In this document: positions 36,308 through 47,272 of the stretch, one piece after another
How positions within the stretch are numbered: the stretch's first letter is position 1
How the letters are laid out: the number at the start of each line of letters is the position of its first letter
Source of the DNA: Loxodes magnus
Taxonomy: Eukaryota; Ciliophora; Karyorelictea; Loxodida; Loxodidae
Assembly (NCBI GenBank): GCA_946699065.1
Contig: CAMPDV010000089.1
Location: 434,001 to 498,000, forward strand
Reading direction: 5' to 3'
Length of the DNA: 64,000 bases
The notes under the pieces: model-generated
Seen by the model: the letters and a program-made list of their open reading frames with translations, nothing else
Told to the model about the DNA's origin: nothing
The model's database searches: none
Made by a program: the position numbers and the translations under genes

Positions 36308-38279
36308 ATGAGTGAGTCAAATAGCAGTTCTCCAAGTGAAAATGAGTCTCAATCTGAGATATCTTGTCCTCCAAACTTAATCCCTTTAAATTTATAATAC
36401 TCTTTTAGCAAATAAGCCACTTTTAAACCCAATAACTTAGCTTAGCCAACCAGAAGATCTATACCTACTTACATGCTAAATTTTAAACGAGCGTCATGTT
36501 TAAATAATTAGAAAAACAAGAACGTTAACGAGAAGCTAGAAATGGAGTAACTAATGATACAAAAGCAAAATCTACATAAATCAAGTACCTTAGTTGAAAC
36601 TAGCTAGCAGAATGAAAGTTACTATCAAATAGAATAAATAGAACATGTTAAGAACTAGGAACAACTCCTTTTATTTATTCACAAAGTGAGATCTAAAAAA
36701 AAGCAGCTAACTGTAAAAGTAGTTCCTTAACTCAATAAGCAAGATAGCCATCATGAGGACATACCTCATAATTTTAAAAGAATAACTAAAATAATCTCTA
36801 TTCTTGTCAATTAAAAGGTTAGTTATAAGGTTCTGCTTAGCCATATAATAGGGTTTTTGACACATTTCAGAGATTATATTAACCCTATTAATTTTATATT
36901 GGAACTTAGTAATCTAATAGATGAGCAAAACGTAAATGTTGTGTTTGAGATTATTTTTTCTTGACTATTTTATTTCTGAGAGTACGAATTTTAAGAAAAC
37001 TAGGGGATAAAAACCAAAATCTTGGTAAGTATATGTACCTATTTAGGAATTCATAGGCAATAAATTCGAAGGATATAATTTGGCTTATTATGAAAAGCTG
37101 TCTAGCCTATACGAAGCTTGTCTAGATAAAGATTATAAATGAATTAGTAACATATCAAACTAGCTGTCTATTCCTAGTAGCTTTCCATATCCAACTTTTC
37201 TTAAAAGTAAAAATAATTCATTTTTGGAGTTTCCTCCTTAGGAAATAGCTCGCTAACTTACTATAATTGAGTTTAATATGTTTAAGAGAATTCAACCTAT
37301 TGAATTTTACTAAAATAGCTGGCTTAAGGAAAATAAAAGAGTAAAAGCACCTAACATTTACTCGCTCATTAAGAGAGCAAACTCAGTTACTGACTTTTTA
37401 GCAGAGGAAATACTTTCTTATAACCAATTAAAGAAACGAACGTTTGCTATAGAATAATGCATCCAAATTGCATGAGAACTTAGATTAATTCGTAACTTCA
37501 ATACATGCTCATCTGTCTTGGCTTGTCTTAAAAGAAATGCTATATGAAGACTTGAATCAAGTTGGGAATAAGTGAAGTAGCCTTTAAAATAGAAGTTTGA
37601 TATTATAGACTCAGATTTATCGATCAATAACAACTTTTAAAGAATAAGATATTATCATAATTAAAACTCTCGTCCAACTCTACCATTTTTAGGAGTCTAT
37701 TTTTACGATTTGGTACATGCAGAAGATGAAGCTGCTAACTAATGAGTAAGTGAAATAGATCATTAATTCATCAACATAGATAAGATGATCATAATGGGCC
37801 AGCTAATATATCATCTACTTTAGTTCTAATAAGTTTCGTATAATTTTATCCCACTGCAGGAATATAAGCCTCTTTTCTTGATTTAGTAAGTGGATGAAGA
37901 AATTCTTTGATAAAGATCCCTAGAATTAGAAGATAAAGAAGGTAATGTATTAGATAAAAAGGGCAAAAAGGAAACTTAATTTAAGCCAAATACTGAGGAA
38001 CAGTGAAATCTTTCGTTAGAAAGAATGGAAACAGAAAGTGAATTCTGAATATGAACGATATACGAAAATAGTATCTCACAAGGAGAAGAGTAAACGTTTA
38101 TGAGAAAATTAAGTTAGTCATTGGTAATATAGAAGGAAGAAATAGAAAAAAAGCCTCGGATTTCTAGTATCAATGGGCATTAAAATGAAAATAATAAAGT
38201 ATGGATATTACTTTAATCTTTTAATTATTAAAAAAATATATGCAAGATCTTTAAAATAAATATTAAAGGGTTATACTGA
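36308..38279 (+). CDS. RasGEF (CDC25-type) guanine nucleotide exchange factor
   Basis: Predicted 649 aa with a 22-nt intron (37025-37046). After a disordered N-terminus, a RasGEF_N domain lies at about 156-235 (KRITKIISILVNQKVSY...FLTHFRDYI). The catalytic CDC25 domain runs about 300-515: PPQEIARQLTIIEFNMFKRI, VTDFLAEEIL, FAIEQCIQIAWELRLIRNFN, RPTLPFLGVYFYDLVHAED and KMIIMGQLIYHLLQFQQVSYN. These proteins load Ras-family GTPases with GTP. The 3' end is uncertain. Two TGAs (38046, 38052) follow TESEF; the frame beyond stays Glu/Lys/Gln-rich, so I read them as Trp and stop at 38277-38279. Stopping at 38048 gives 572 aa. A GTT-starting intron with a stop at 38188 is less likely, because the other introns here start with GTA. 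The catalytic domain is unaffected. Confidence 0.88.
37025..37046 (+). other. 22-nt spliceosomal intron
   Basis: GTAAG...TTTAG between RasGEF_N and the catalytic domain; required to keep the frame (KTKIL/EFIGNKFEGYN). Confidence 0.88.
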
Positions 38280-38331
38280 TCCCTTATTTATAATTAAGAG
38301 TTATTTTAAAGCATAATAGATAAATTAATAA

Positions 38332-38360
38332 ATTAAAAAATTAAAAAATTAAAAATAATT
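38332..38360. repeat. Short ATTAAAAA-type microsatellite
   Basis: About three copies of an eight-base A-rich unit in the spacer between the convergent RasGEF and K/Q/E-rich genes. Confidence 0.6.
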
Positions 38361-38415
38361 TTTGATTTGTTTAATATTCGTAATAATGTATCTATATTAT
38401 AAATCAAAAATAGTT

Positions 38416-39522
38416 TCATTTTTCTTGGATCTAATGATTGATTTTTTTTGCAACGCATTTTATTTTTGGTATAGGCTATTTTTAATTTTTTCTTTCTTGT
38501 TCTTGTTCTGATTTTGATTTTAAATATTAATGTAAAAATTATTGTGCTATTTCTTCCTATTTTTCTAACTTTTACATTTCTTTGTTTGCTTCTTAATCTT
38601 CATTTGTATTCTTATCCTGCAGAAAAGCTAAAGTTTTATCTTCTCTTTTTTATGATTATTAACTTTAAGAGTTTAACTGATTTTCCTTTAAAAACAGAAA
38701 GTTGATAGGTTCTTTACTAAATTTGCTTTTCTTATTTAAATCATCTTCATTTTTAAATCTTTTTACAGAGTTAACCTAATCAATTTATGATTTTCTTTTT
38801 GATTAAATTTTCTTTAATTATGATTTTTAATCCTTTTGTTTGCTTTTTAGTTCCTCTTTTAGTTGCTAATTATCCTAGTTAATTTATCTTTATTATGATT
38901 AATCCTAAATTTCATTTTTTAATTCCTATTTTTGAATTTCTTAGCCTTATGGTTATTTTTACGTTTCTTGCTATGGATTTTATAAATTTACTTAGCCCTC
39001 ACTTTAAGGAAGTTCTGGATTGGGCTATTATAACTAATTCTCACTTTATTACTATAATATTTCGTTTTAAGGTTTTTTAATCTTAAGTTTCATTTTTATT
39101 TGGTTAAAATCTTTTTAAAATGTATCAAAGTTCATCAGTAACTCCTTGTTTCTTAAAAAAGTAGATTCTAGTGTTGATTCAAAGTTCTGTTCATTTTAAG
39201 GAACATCAAAGAATTTAGAGAAGTTTTTTTGGTTAATTTCCTTATTTAAATTCTTCGAAAGCTTAATTTTGCTGTTTTCATCTTCTTACTATTTTTTCTT
39301 TCTTCTCTATGATTTACTTTTATGTCTAAGCTTTTCCTTTTGATCCTTTTGCTTCAAGTGCTTGCTATGATTCTCCTCTGAACTTTGTGATATCTCTGAT
39401 TCCTTTCCTATCTCCTCTTCCTCAGAATAGTTGGTTTGAATATCTTCTTGAACGCTTTAATCTGATGTCTACATTTACCGCTAAAAGAATTAAATTATAA
39501 TTACTTTTGGAATTAAATTCAT
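38416..39522 (-). CDS. Lys/Gln/Glu-rich, probably disordered protein
   Basis: Minus-strand frame of 368 codons, ending in TGA at 38416-38418 (NHQIQEK then stop). A 24-nt GTAAT...TTTTAG stretch (39481-39504) right after MNLIPK looks like an in-frame intron; removing it gives 360 aa and deletes the hydrophobic VIIIQFFQ. An alternative start is M at 39474. The sequence is almost entirely K, Q, E, N and S, with basic runs (KSKSQRRKKKQQ; KKIQSKRKSQIDQ) and a Gln/Pro-rich block coded largely by TAA and TAG. A less repetitive island is FFDVPQNEQNFESTLESTFL. Possibly a nuclear or cytoskeletal low-complexity protein; family unknown. Antisense T-rich frames are shadows. Its start lies 11 bp from the start of the divergent channel gene. 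Confidence 0.7.
39481..39504 (-). other. Possible 24-nt in-frame intron
   Basis: GTAAT...TTTTAG on the minus strand. It fits the intron consensus here but does not change the frame, so splicing is not proven. Confidence 0.5.
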
Positions 39523-39533
39523 AAAAGTAAAAA

Positions 39534-42403
39534 ATGGCTTTAAACAATAGAATAGAAAGTAACAAATTTTAATAAATAGACTAGCTAGATGTCTTAGAAG
39601 AAACTTATACAGATGTGCATAAGTAGATTCACAAATATAAGAGATAAAGATCCGATGTAAAAGCTACTTATAGGTAAGTAGCACCTAGAGATAGTTGATA
39701 AAAAGCATATGATGAAAATGTAATTTATTATACAGATCGTTAATTATTCTAGAACAAGAATGAATCCTGAATTTAAAGGGAAATGAGTATTGTACTACGA
39801 TGATTTTTTCAAGCAAAAATTTGACTAGTTAATCACATTGTAATTTTACTATCCAGATTACTGATGTATACATCACTTGTTACTCCTTATAAAATAGCTT
39901 TTATAGAAAGTGATGATGAAGTGTGGTTCTTCGTAGAACTTACCATTGATTTCGTATTTTTTTTGGATATCATAGTAAACTGCTTTTCGAGCTATTTAGA
40001 TAAGAATGATAATTTAGTCACCAATCATTGATTAATTTTTAAAAAGTATGCAAGTACTTGATTTATTATTGATGTTTTTTCTTGTCTTCCTTTTGAGTTA
40101 GTGACTTAACAGTAGCAAAGTTGAAGTAATCTTTTTAGAATTGGTAAATTTCCTAGATTGTACAGAGTGTTAAAAATAACTAAATTAATGAGGATGACCA
40201 AATCTATGTCTAACTAAAATAGAGGGCTTTGAGTTATCACTTCTGCTTTAAAATTGAGCACTTAAGCTGAAAAGTTTATCTATTTTTCTCTGATTTTCTT
40301 ACTAATTACACATTTAGTTACTTGTACCTGATTCTTTGTAGCCTCAATTGAAAACTTCTCATATGATACATGAGTAGCATTTTATGGCTATACTGACAAG
40401 CAAAATTGGGAGAAATACATAATAAGCTTCTATTTTGCTGTGACAACTTTAGCAACTGTAGGATTTGGAGATATCGTTCCAAAAAACCAGCTAGAGTATA
40501 TAGTAGCCTCTTGTATTCTATTTCTAGGAATTATAATGTACTCTTATACAATAGGTAACGTTACTACTCTAATGGCTTAAACCACCAAATAAAACTCTAA
40601 TCTAGCTAAGTAACTAGACATCCTTAAAGGAATTGCCAAAGAGTACTAACTGAAGTAGCAGTTTACGCTAAAGATAGTTAAAACACTTAAATTCAATGAC
40701 TAAAAGAATAAGCAGGACAGATGAGAACTATTAAATGCCCTGCCTTAGAATTTAAAAATAGCTTTATCAGTTAAAATGAACGAAGTTTTGATCTAAAAGT
40801 CTATATTTTTCCAAAATAGGTCTTTTCACTTAATTGCTGTCTTTGCAGAGTGTCTAAAACCCTTTAAGTTACTGAAAAACTAAATAATATATTAACATGG
40901 CGATCCTGCTAACGAAATGTACTTCATCATAAAGGGAGGAGTAACTTTCTTAATAAAAGTGAATAAAGAAGAAATTCCTTATTATTACTTAACAGAAGGG
41001 TAGCATTTTGGTGATTTACCTTTCTATTTGCAAATCACTGAGCTTTTAGATGAAAATGATGAATAGTAAGATGACAATGGCTTCTAATATGAAATAAGGT
41101 AAGAAACTGTCAAAGCTAATCAGTTTTGCGAGCTTTTAATTCTCAGCAAACTGGATTTCTTTAAAGTGTTTAAGCAATACAAAAATGATTAGCTTGAACT
41201 ATGAAAAATGTCATTAGATTAGTAAAAATAAATGGAAGAAAAGAAGAAAATGTCGTTAATGGATCTTAAGTATAAGAACAGAAAGACTTATTAGTACCTC
41301 AAATAAAAGTAAAAAAGGTAACTTTCTAAAGAAAAATTTCTTTAATAGGGAGAAAAAAAATTTCAAAAGTCTACTTGATTAATTGAGCCAAATACGCCTA
41401 ACTCAACTGAACATCAGAAGAAAAAAGGACTTATTCTACCTATTTTGCTAAATTCACTAAATGCTAGTTTAGTAGATAAAGCTCAAAAAGGTCTAGAAGC
41501 AGTAATTAGTAAGCTTTTATTATAGATAAGAGAAAAAGATAATAAAATGCACTTAAGAAAGAAGATGAAGTTGATGATAAATTGCAAATGCTAGAGAAAA
41601 ACATTGAAAGTATAAAGTAAATACTTTCTTATATTATTTCATCTCCTATGAAAAAACAAATAAGAGCTATTAACGGATACTCCTAGTCAAACAACAGCTT
41701 TTAATTTGATTCGGTAAATAACTCACCTAAGAAAATTCTTAAAATTATAAACTTAAAAAATTCACCACCTTTTAAGAGATCTTAAGGCACTAAACTTGCA
41801 AGTTTATCAAAAATTTTCAGATTTAAGAAATAAGAGTAAGAGGATCCTTACGATAAGATAAACGATAAATTAATTGACTCTATTATAAGAAATAGCCAAA
41901 AGATAACAGATGAAAGTTTAGAAAATACACTTGAGTTAACTTAAATGAGCTTAGAATAAGATATGATTCATTTAAAGAAATGCAATACAAAATTTTTGAA
42001 TAACTGCGAAGATAAAAGAATTTTACCTCCATTACAGAATGAATAAAAATTCTTCTCAAAGAAAAAAATATAAAAAAATTTACTTTTAAGTAAAACTATA
42101 AATTCGTAAAAGGAATGCTCATAATCCACTGAAAATAATGGAACTTTTGATTTCTAAAAGAATATATCTCCTAATAATAAATTTTAAGAGACTACTATAT
42201 AGACAAATGAAATTAATGAGAGTGAGGAAAATGAGAATCATAATTAAATAATAAGTTTTAACGGAAGCTTTGAATTTCAGAAAATTTCATCGTAAAGCTT
42301 TCTACAAGACGAAAATGTGGATGAGGATATGTCTTTAATTTTAATAAGCAATTAAAATTAGCAATAGACAGATAAAAATTTGGTAGAAAGCTGGGAAAAT
42401 TGA
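39534..42403 (+). CDS. Cyclic-nucleotide-gated / EAG-like potassium channel
   Basis: Predicted 950 aa with a 17-nt intron (41509-41525). Membrane core at about residues 90-340: S1 (IVILLSRLLMYTSLV), S2-S3 (TIDFVFFLDIIVNCF, ASTWFIIDVFSCLP), an Arg/Lys-bearing S4 (FRIGKFPRLYRVLKITKLMR), S5 and S6. The pore is FAVTTLATVGFGDIVP, with GFGD at about 310-313 instead of GYGD, as in EAG/HCN/plant-type channels. A C-linker leads to a cNMP-binding domain at about 430-550 (IIYQHGDPANEMYFIIKGG; EGQHFGDLPFY). The long tail is disordered. More than ten Trp are TGA, including one in S3 and CTWFF in S5. Likely a ciliary or plasma-membrane K+ channel modulated by voltage and cNMP (family inference). Confidence 0.94.
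41509..41525 (+). other. 17-nt spliceosomal intron
   Basis: GTAAG...TATAG; only this choice puts the channel tail (KKEDEVDDKLQMLEKN) in frame. The in-frame 24-nt alternative starting at 41502 does not. Confidence 0.85.
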
Positions 42404-43992
42404 TCTGGTACAGCTTATTTAACTTTATAAAGTTTAATAATATAATTGAGTTGCATAAATGATTATTAATAATAAGTAAGCGATAAAATCATTTTATTTT
42501 AGAGGATTACTTATATATCCTTATTTCTTAAGATATTTTAAGCTTTACATCTAATAAACTGCTTCTAAATTTTAGCCCTGCAATATTTATTACATTTACT
42601 ATTCTTTTATCAAACATATTTAAACAAGCTATCTAAGACTATTTATTGTACTTGCTAGACTAGCAATAAAGTTAATTAAAAAAGAGTATATAAATGGTAA
42701 ATAATCAGTCAAATAATTAGGATTCTTTATTTTTTAATATGATTAGAGATATTTTAAGAATTAATGACTTATAATTCACTGATACTTGAAATTAGTACAC
42801 TTGACATTCTAACTTTAATACTGAAAGATATATTTACATGACTTAATAAATATTTCAGATAAGAATCAATATAGCCATTATATATTTAATTGAAGGGCTA
42901 TTTTTCTTAAAATAATATCTTAATCAAAATATAGGGTTTATTTATAGTAGCTTTTAGTATAATTTTTTTATTTATACAGTATTATCACCTATCTTTGACT
43001 ATTAATCATTCTATTATACTAATTTTACTATTTTATGAAGAAAAGTTAAGTTATTGCTTACCATATATATATATGAATTAAATATTGTGGATCTTACTTT
43101 TTATTTAACTAAAGACTAAATTTCTAGTAATGAATAAAGTGAAAATAGTTTATTTTTCTTCCTTTTAATTGCTTGGATGTTGGTTCTCTTATTAATTATA
43201 ATAGATTAACAAATTAACTAATTGATAGTTTTTAGTTGTCTGTCTATTTTCTTTATTTAATTCCAATCTTATTTCCTTAACATATTTAATATAATTACAT
43301 TTTTAATAGAAGAATCTCTTAAATGTCATGCGTTAAGATATTAAAAATACTATTTAGCAATGAAGTATTAGAAGGCTAATTATAGATAAATTATAGTTGA
43401 CAATACTACTTTATATATAGCTCTAGTTAACATCCTTATCTGTATAAGATTAAACTTAAACTTTAGAATTTTCAAAATTATGTTCCATGACGCTTTGGAA
43501 GGATAAAAGTCTATTTGGATGATCAAATATTATTAATTTGATAGACATACAAAATTATATACTTTCTCTTGGTTTATCATGCTTTTAGAAAAATCCTAAA
43601 AATATATTTGTGTTACTTTAAGAAAGTAGACTAATAATAGTTTTAATCTTATTATCAGTTTATTTATAATCTACCAAAAACAATGTGTCTCACTTATCAA
43701 ATAGCTTTCGTTTGTTTTGCAGTTTTTTCCTTTTTGCTTATCTTTTGTAATTTATCTCAAAGGTTCAATTAAATTTTTCACTATCTATGTATTTAATTAG
43801 AGATTAAGCTAAGCAACTATTATCTTATACTTTTCCAGTTGTAAATATTGGAAAGTTAATCTCCTCTTCAATAAAAATTTGAATTTTGGATTGAATGATA
43901 GAAAAAGTGTAAGAAGAAGGTAAGAAAGGATAGTAAAATTAGTGAGAGATTAGTAAATTTTAAATGGATTAAAATTTATTTAAAGGTATGAA
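42404..43992. other. Spacer between convergent genes (1.6 kb)
   Basis: AT-rich. A long TGA-poor plus frame (from about 42738) gives hydrophobic low-complexity sequence and runs into antisense of OST3/6 without a stop, so it is not called a gene. Confidence 0.5.
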
Positions 43993-45061
43993 TCAGAAAG
44001 AATTTCCCTAGTCACGCATTAAAGAGCCTTTTATGTAGTAATCAGGTGGAAAGTAGGTTGGTCCATACCAAGAAGCTTTAATCCTATAAATTTCGTTTAT
44101 CCAATATAGGGACAATCCAAAGCACAGTACAACAATTAGAGCGAATATTATTTGCTACTTTTTATTATCAATCCTATCTATAAAAGAGTATGCGATAAAT
44201 GTGCATCCAGAAAATAAAACTGAAGTTAATAAACTTACTTAAAAAGCCTGCTAAGTATCCCTCGCCAGCATATTACCCTCTCTACTCTCTCTCAATATAT
44301 TCTACTTCGTTTGGATTTCTAGGGTTCTAATAAGCAAAAGGAACATTGTGGATAATATTGTAAATAGTTCCTGACATACAGATGAAATAAACTGCAGCTG
44401 AAACAGCAAACCACATGCAAGGATTTAGAAGTACTACTTTAATTTTGAACGCGAAGAAAACTAAAAACGTTAATAAACAAATTAGAATTACCAAATAGAA
44501 CAAAATAGCAATGGGTGAAGACCTCATTTCTACCTGGTTTCTTGTTCTTAAGTTGATGAATTCTAATATTTTCTAGGCGTATATTTCTCCAAAGTTGTTC
44601 TAGTCCATGAAATCTTCTTTTGGAACTACATAAATACTTTTTTCCTTTTTCAAGCTGCTAGGAAACGTTAGGAAAAAGTTGGGTACAGATTAGAATTTGA
44701 ATTGGTTGAATAAAGGCATAGTTTCCTACTTATAGTTTATCAACCCAAAGAAGATTGGAACTTTTTCTACAGGCTAATCCCTTTAGTGCTCATGAAAAGA
44801 GTATGCAACAGAAGACAATTCATTTCTAAATTCTTTGCATGGCTCACACTCCATATTCTCCGCTGTAAATAGCAAAGCAAAAATATAAGGGCGTGGCTAT
44901 GAAATGACATAGTTTTCGAACTATTCTTTCTCTAGCAAAATAATATTGTCTTTCGAGTTTTCTGTTAGATATTATAGTTCTTTTATTTTTTTTAGCTCTT
45001 CGCTTGTCAGAGAGACAGCCCAGTAAAAGCACAAGCTAAGGAGAATTAATTTGATAGTCAT
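43993..45061 (-). CDS. OST3: Oligosaccharyltransferase subunit OST3/OST6 (MagT1/TUSC3 family)
   Basis: About 350 aa. A signal peptide (MTIKLILLSLCFYWAVSL) precedes a luminal thioredoxin-like domain (about 20-175) with a redox C72-x-x-C75 motif (ECEPC). Four membrane helices follow (SSPIAILFYLVILICLLTFL; WFAVSAAVYFICMSGTIYNI; SVLFSGCTFIAYSF; IIFALIVVLCFGLSLYW). PFAYQNPRNPNEVEYI matches the family's loop after TM2 (N-P-x-x-x-x-V-x-YI). The subunit recruits the OST complex in the ER and forms mixed disulfides with glycosylation substrates. The reading frame breaks just after VEYIERE. A 16-nt GTAAT...CGAG intron (44261-44276) restores it and gives a loop length close to human MagT1; a 2-bp loss in the adjacent GA repeat is the alternative. 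Start and family are secure. Confidence 0.9.
44261..44276 (-). other. Possible 16-nt intron or frameshift site
   Basis: Removing this GT-AG stretch restores the OST3/6 frame, but its 3' end (GCGAG) is unlike the T-rich TAG ends of the other introns. The GAGAGAGAG tract next to it could instead have lost two bases. Confidence 0.45.
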
Positions 45062-47272
45062 TTTATACAATAAATAATAAGGAGATATATTAAAATAATG
45101 GAGTCTAATTAAAGGTAATTAAATTAACAATTAATATGTTTTCGCTTTAGCATAGACTAAGTACTCAAATACCCTATTTTCTTTTACCTCATTAGATAAA
45201 TAATTCTTGCATTCCTAGGCTTGGAATTATTGGAATAAAGTTGTAACTATCTATGATATAATTTAAATTTAAATTATCTGAATGATAGCACATTTATATA
45301 GCTAATTATTCTTAGTGAAACTTTAATTTATATCTCTGTTGCTTTCAATATAAATCATATTAACAACTTTTCTCTAGAAAAATGTTCTAAACAATTAGCA
45401 ACTCTATATTTATCTTAGAAAATTAGAAGCTTATAGAATATTATACTTTCTAAGCAATATAAGAGTCTAGATCTTATTTAGTAAATACTTGTTTAAATTT
45501 GCTTGTAAAAGAAATGTAAAAACTTATAAGCAAAATTATTGAATACGCATGCTATACAACTAATTCTAATTATTATTCAATTCTAAAGCAATCATTTATA
45601 ATTCTTAATACCAAAGATCCTGATATTGTTAAGTAAAGCTTAAATAAGACTATTAGCTCTTTTTAATTAGCTTACTAAGATCTTTTATATTAATTAATCA
45701 TTTATTATTTTTATGTAAGAGATAGATATTTAAATCAAACTAGATATTTTCTTTCAAATAGCTACTTATTTATTTTTACTTTTTTAAATAAAAAAATTCA
45801 AAGCTAATTTAGCAGCTTTTATTAGTTATATTTTAACCTGCAGCTTTGCTTCTACTAATGGTAATCCATGATTCAAGAAATTGTATTTCTTAATCTACTA
45901 TTTATAGGCTATTATTCTTATTTATTTTCGCTTAATGTTTGATCTTAAGATTTTAATTAATCTACCCATTTTATTAGAAATTAACAGATAAATATAAACT
46001 CTAAGCATAGAACTAAATTTAAAGTAATGAAGTTTTTACTATTTGATTACTAAAATTAGATTTATTAGGGTAAATAGAATAGTTAAAGTATTGCTTAGTA
46101 GATGAATAGTCTATATAATTGTTTTGAATCTCTATAACTAAGTTTATAGTAGCAAGTGATGCTAACCATTAGCATAATGATCTTACTAAAGAATTCTTTT
46201 ATAGCAGTAATTGTATTAATTCTCCTTTCTATTTCTTATTCCATTTAGCTAAATCAAAATTATACTTAGTTTCTTTAAATTATGTAAGTGTCATTTGTTT
46301 GAATTAGCTTAGCTTCATTTTTCTAGGATCTAAATAATGAAAGTAATATGCTAGTAAATAACTAAGAATCCTATGCTTAAGCCTATAACTTTTGAGATGA
46401 TTATTGGTGCTTCAGTTAATTACTAAAGATAAGCATATCGTTAGCTTTAATTCTATCTAAAATGTAAATTTTTAAAGTCTAATATAATCTGGAGTCATAA
46501 TGTAGCAACTTATATACATCTTTGTTTAAATTAATTATCTCTGATTTAAAGCTGATAGTTCATAAATAGAAATTACATAGTTTAAAATATAAAGTCATAT
46601 CGTTAATCCTAGCTAATAAAGAAGAAAGATAACTTAAACTTATCCAAATGCAAATATTCAAAAAATAGTAAAGCAAAGTACTTAAAATTAATTACATTAG
46701 ATATCTACTTAAGCAAGAGGATTATATTATAAGGATAGAGTCAATATCTTCTAATTTTGTCAATTATATGCAGTAGAAGTATGTACTAAATAGCTTAGCT
46801 GCTTAGAATAATGAAAAGTCTATATTTCTTTTTATTGAAAATGAAGCTAAATATATTATAAGCTTAAGAGAATAGATAAAGATAAGGTTTTATTTTATTG
46901 CTTTTAATATATTCTTCGTTTAAACTAATAAAAGGAAAATTTCTGACTACTCTAGAGTGTTAATTAATTTGCACAAATAAGCGAAGCTTTAAATGCTAAT
47001 AGAAGCTTATTTAGAACCTAAAACTAACTTTTGCTGTAAAGTTTTAAAGTAATTTGATTTAAATTATTATTATATTACTCAGAATAAAATTTGGGATATA
47101 TAATGAATATCACATAACTTAAGATTTTTCATTTAAGCGCTAGAAAAAAGTAAGATACTTATTAATAAAATTATAAGCATAAAAGAATCTAAAAATGCTT
47201 ATTAAATAAGTGTATAATTAATTAATACTAAAGCTAAAATATTAGAATTAAAGGTGAGATAATTAATAATAT
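45062..47272. other. Intergenic spacer between divergent genes (2.2 kb)
   Basis: AT-rich, without recognisable genes or structured RNA. It holds the promoters of OST3/6 and the kelch gene. Confidence 0.55.

Noticed and set aside
38514-39080. Plus-strand Phe/Leu-rich frames resembling small membrane proteins
   Set aside because: They are antisense of the Lys/Gln/Glu-rich minus-strand gene; T-rich complement of A-rich codons produces Phe and Leu.
42738-44220. Long plus-strand frame encoding a hydrophobic, membrane-protein-like sequence
   Set aside because: With only TGA as a possible stop, long open frames arise by chance in AT-rich spacers. This one shows no motif and runs over 200 bp into antisense of the secure OST3/6 gene without a stop.
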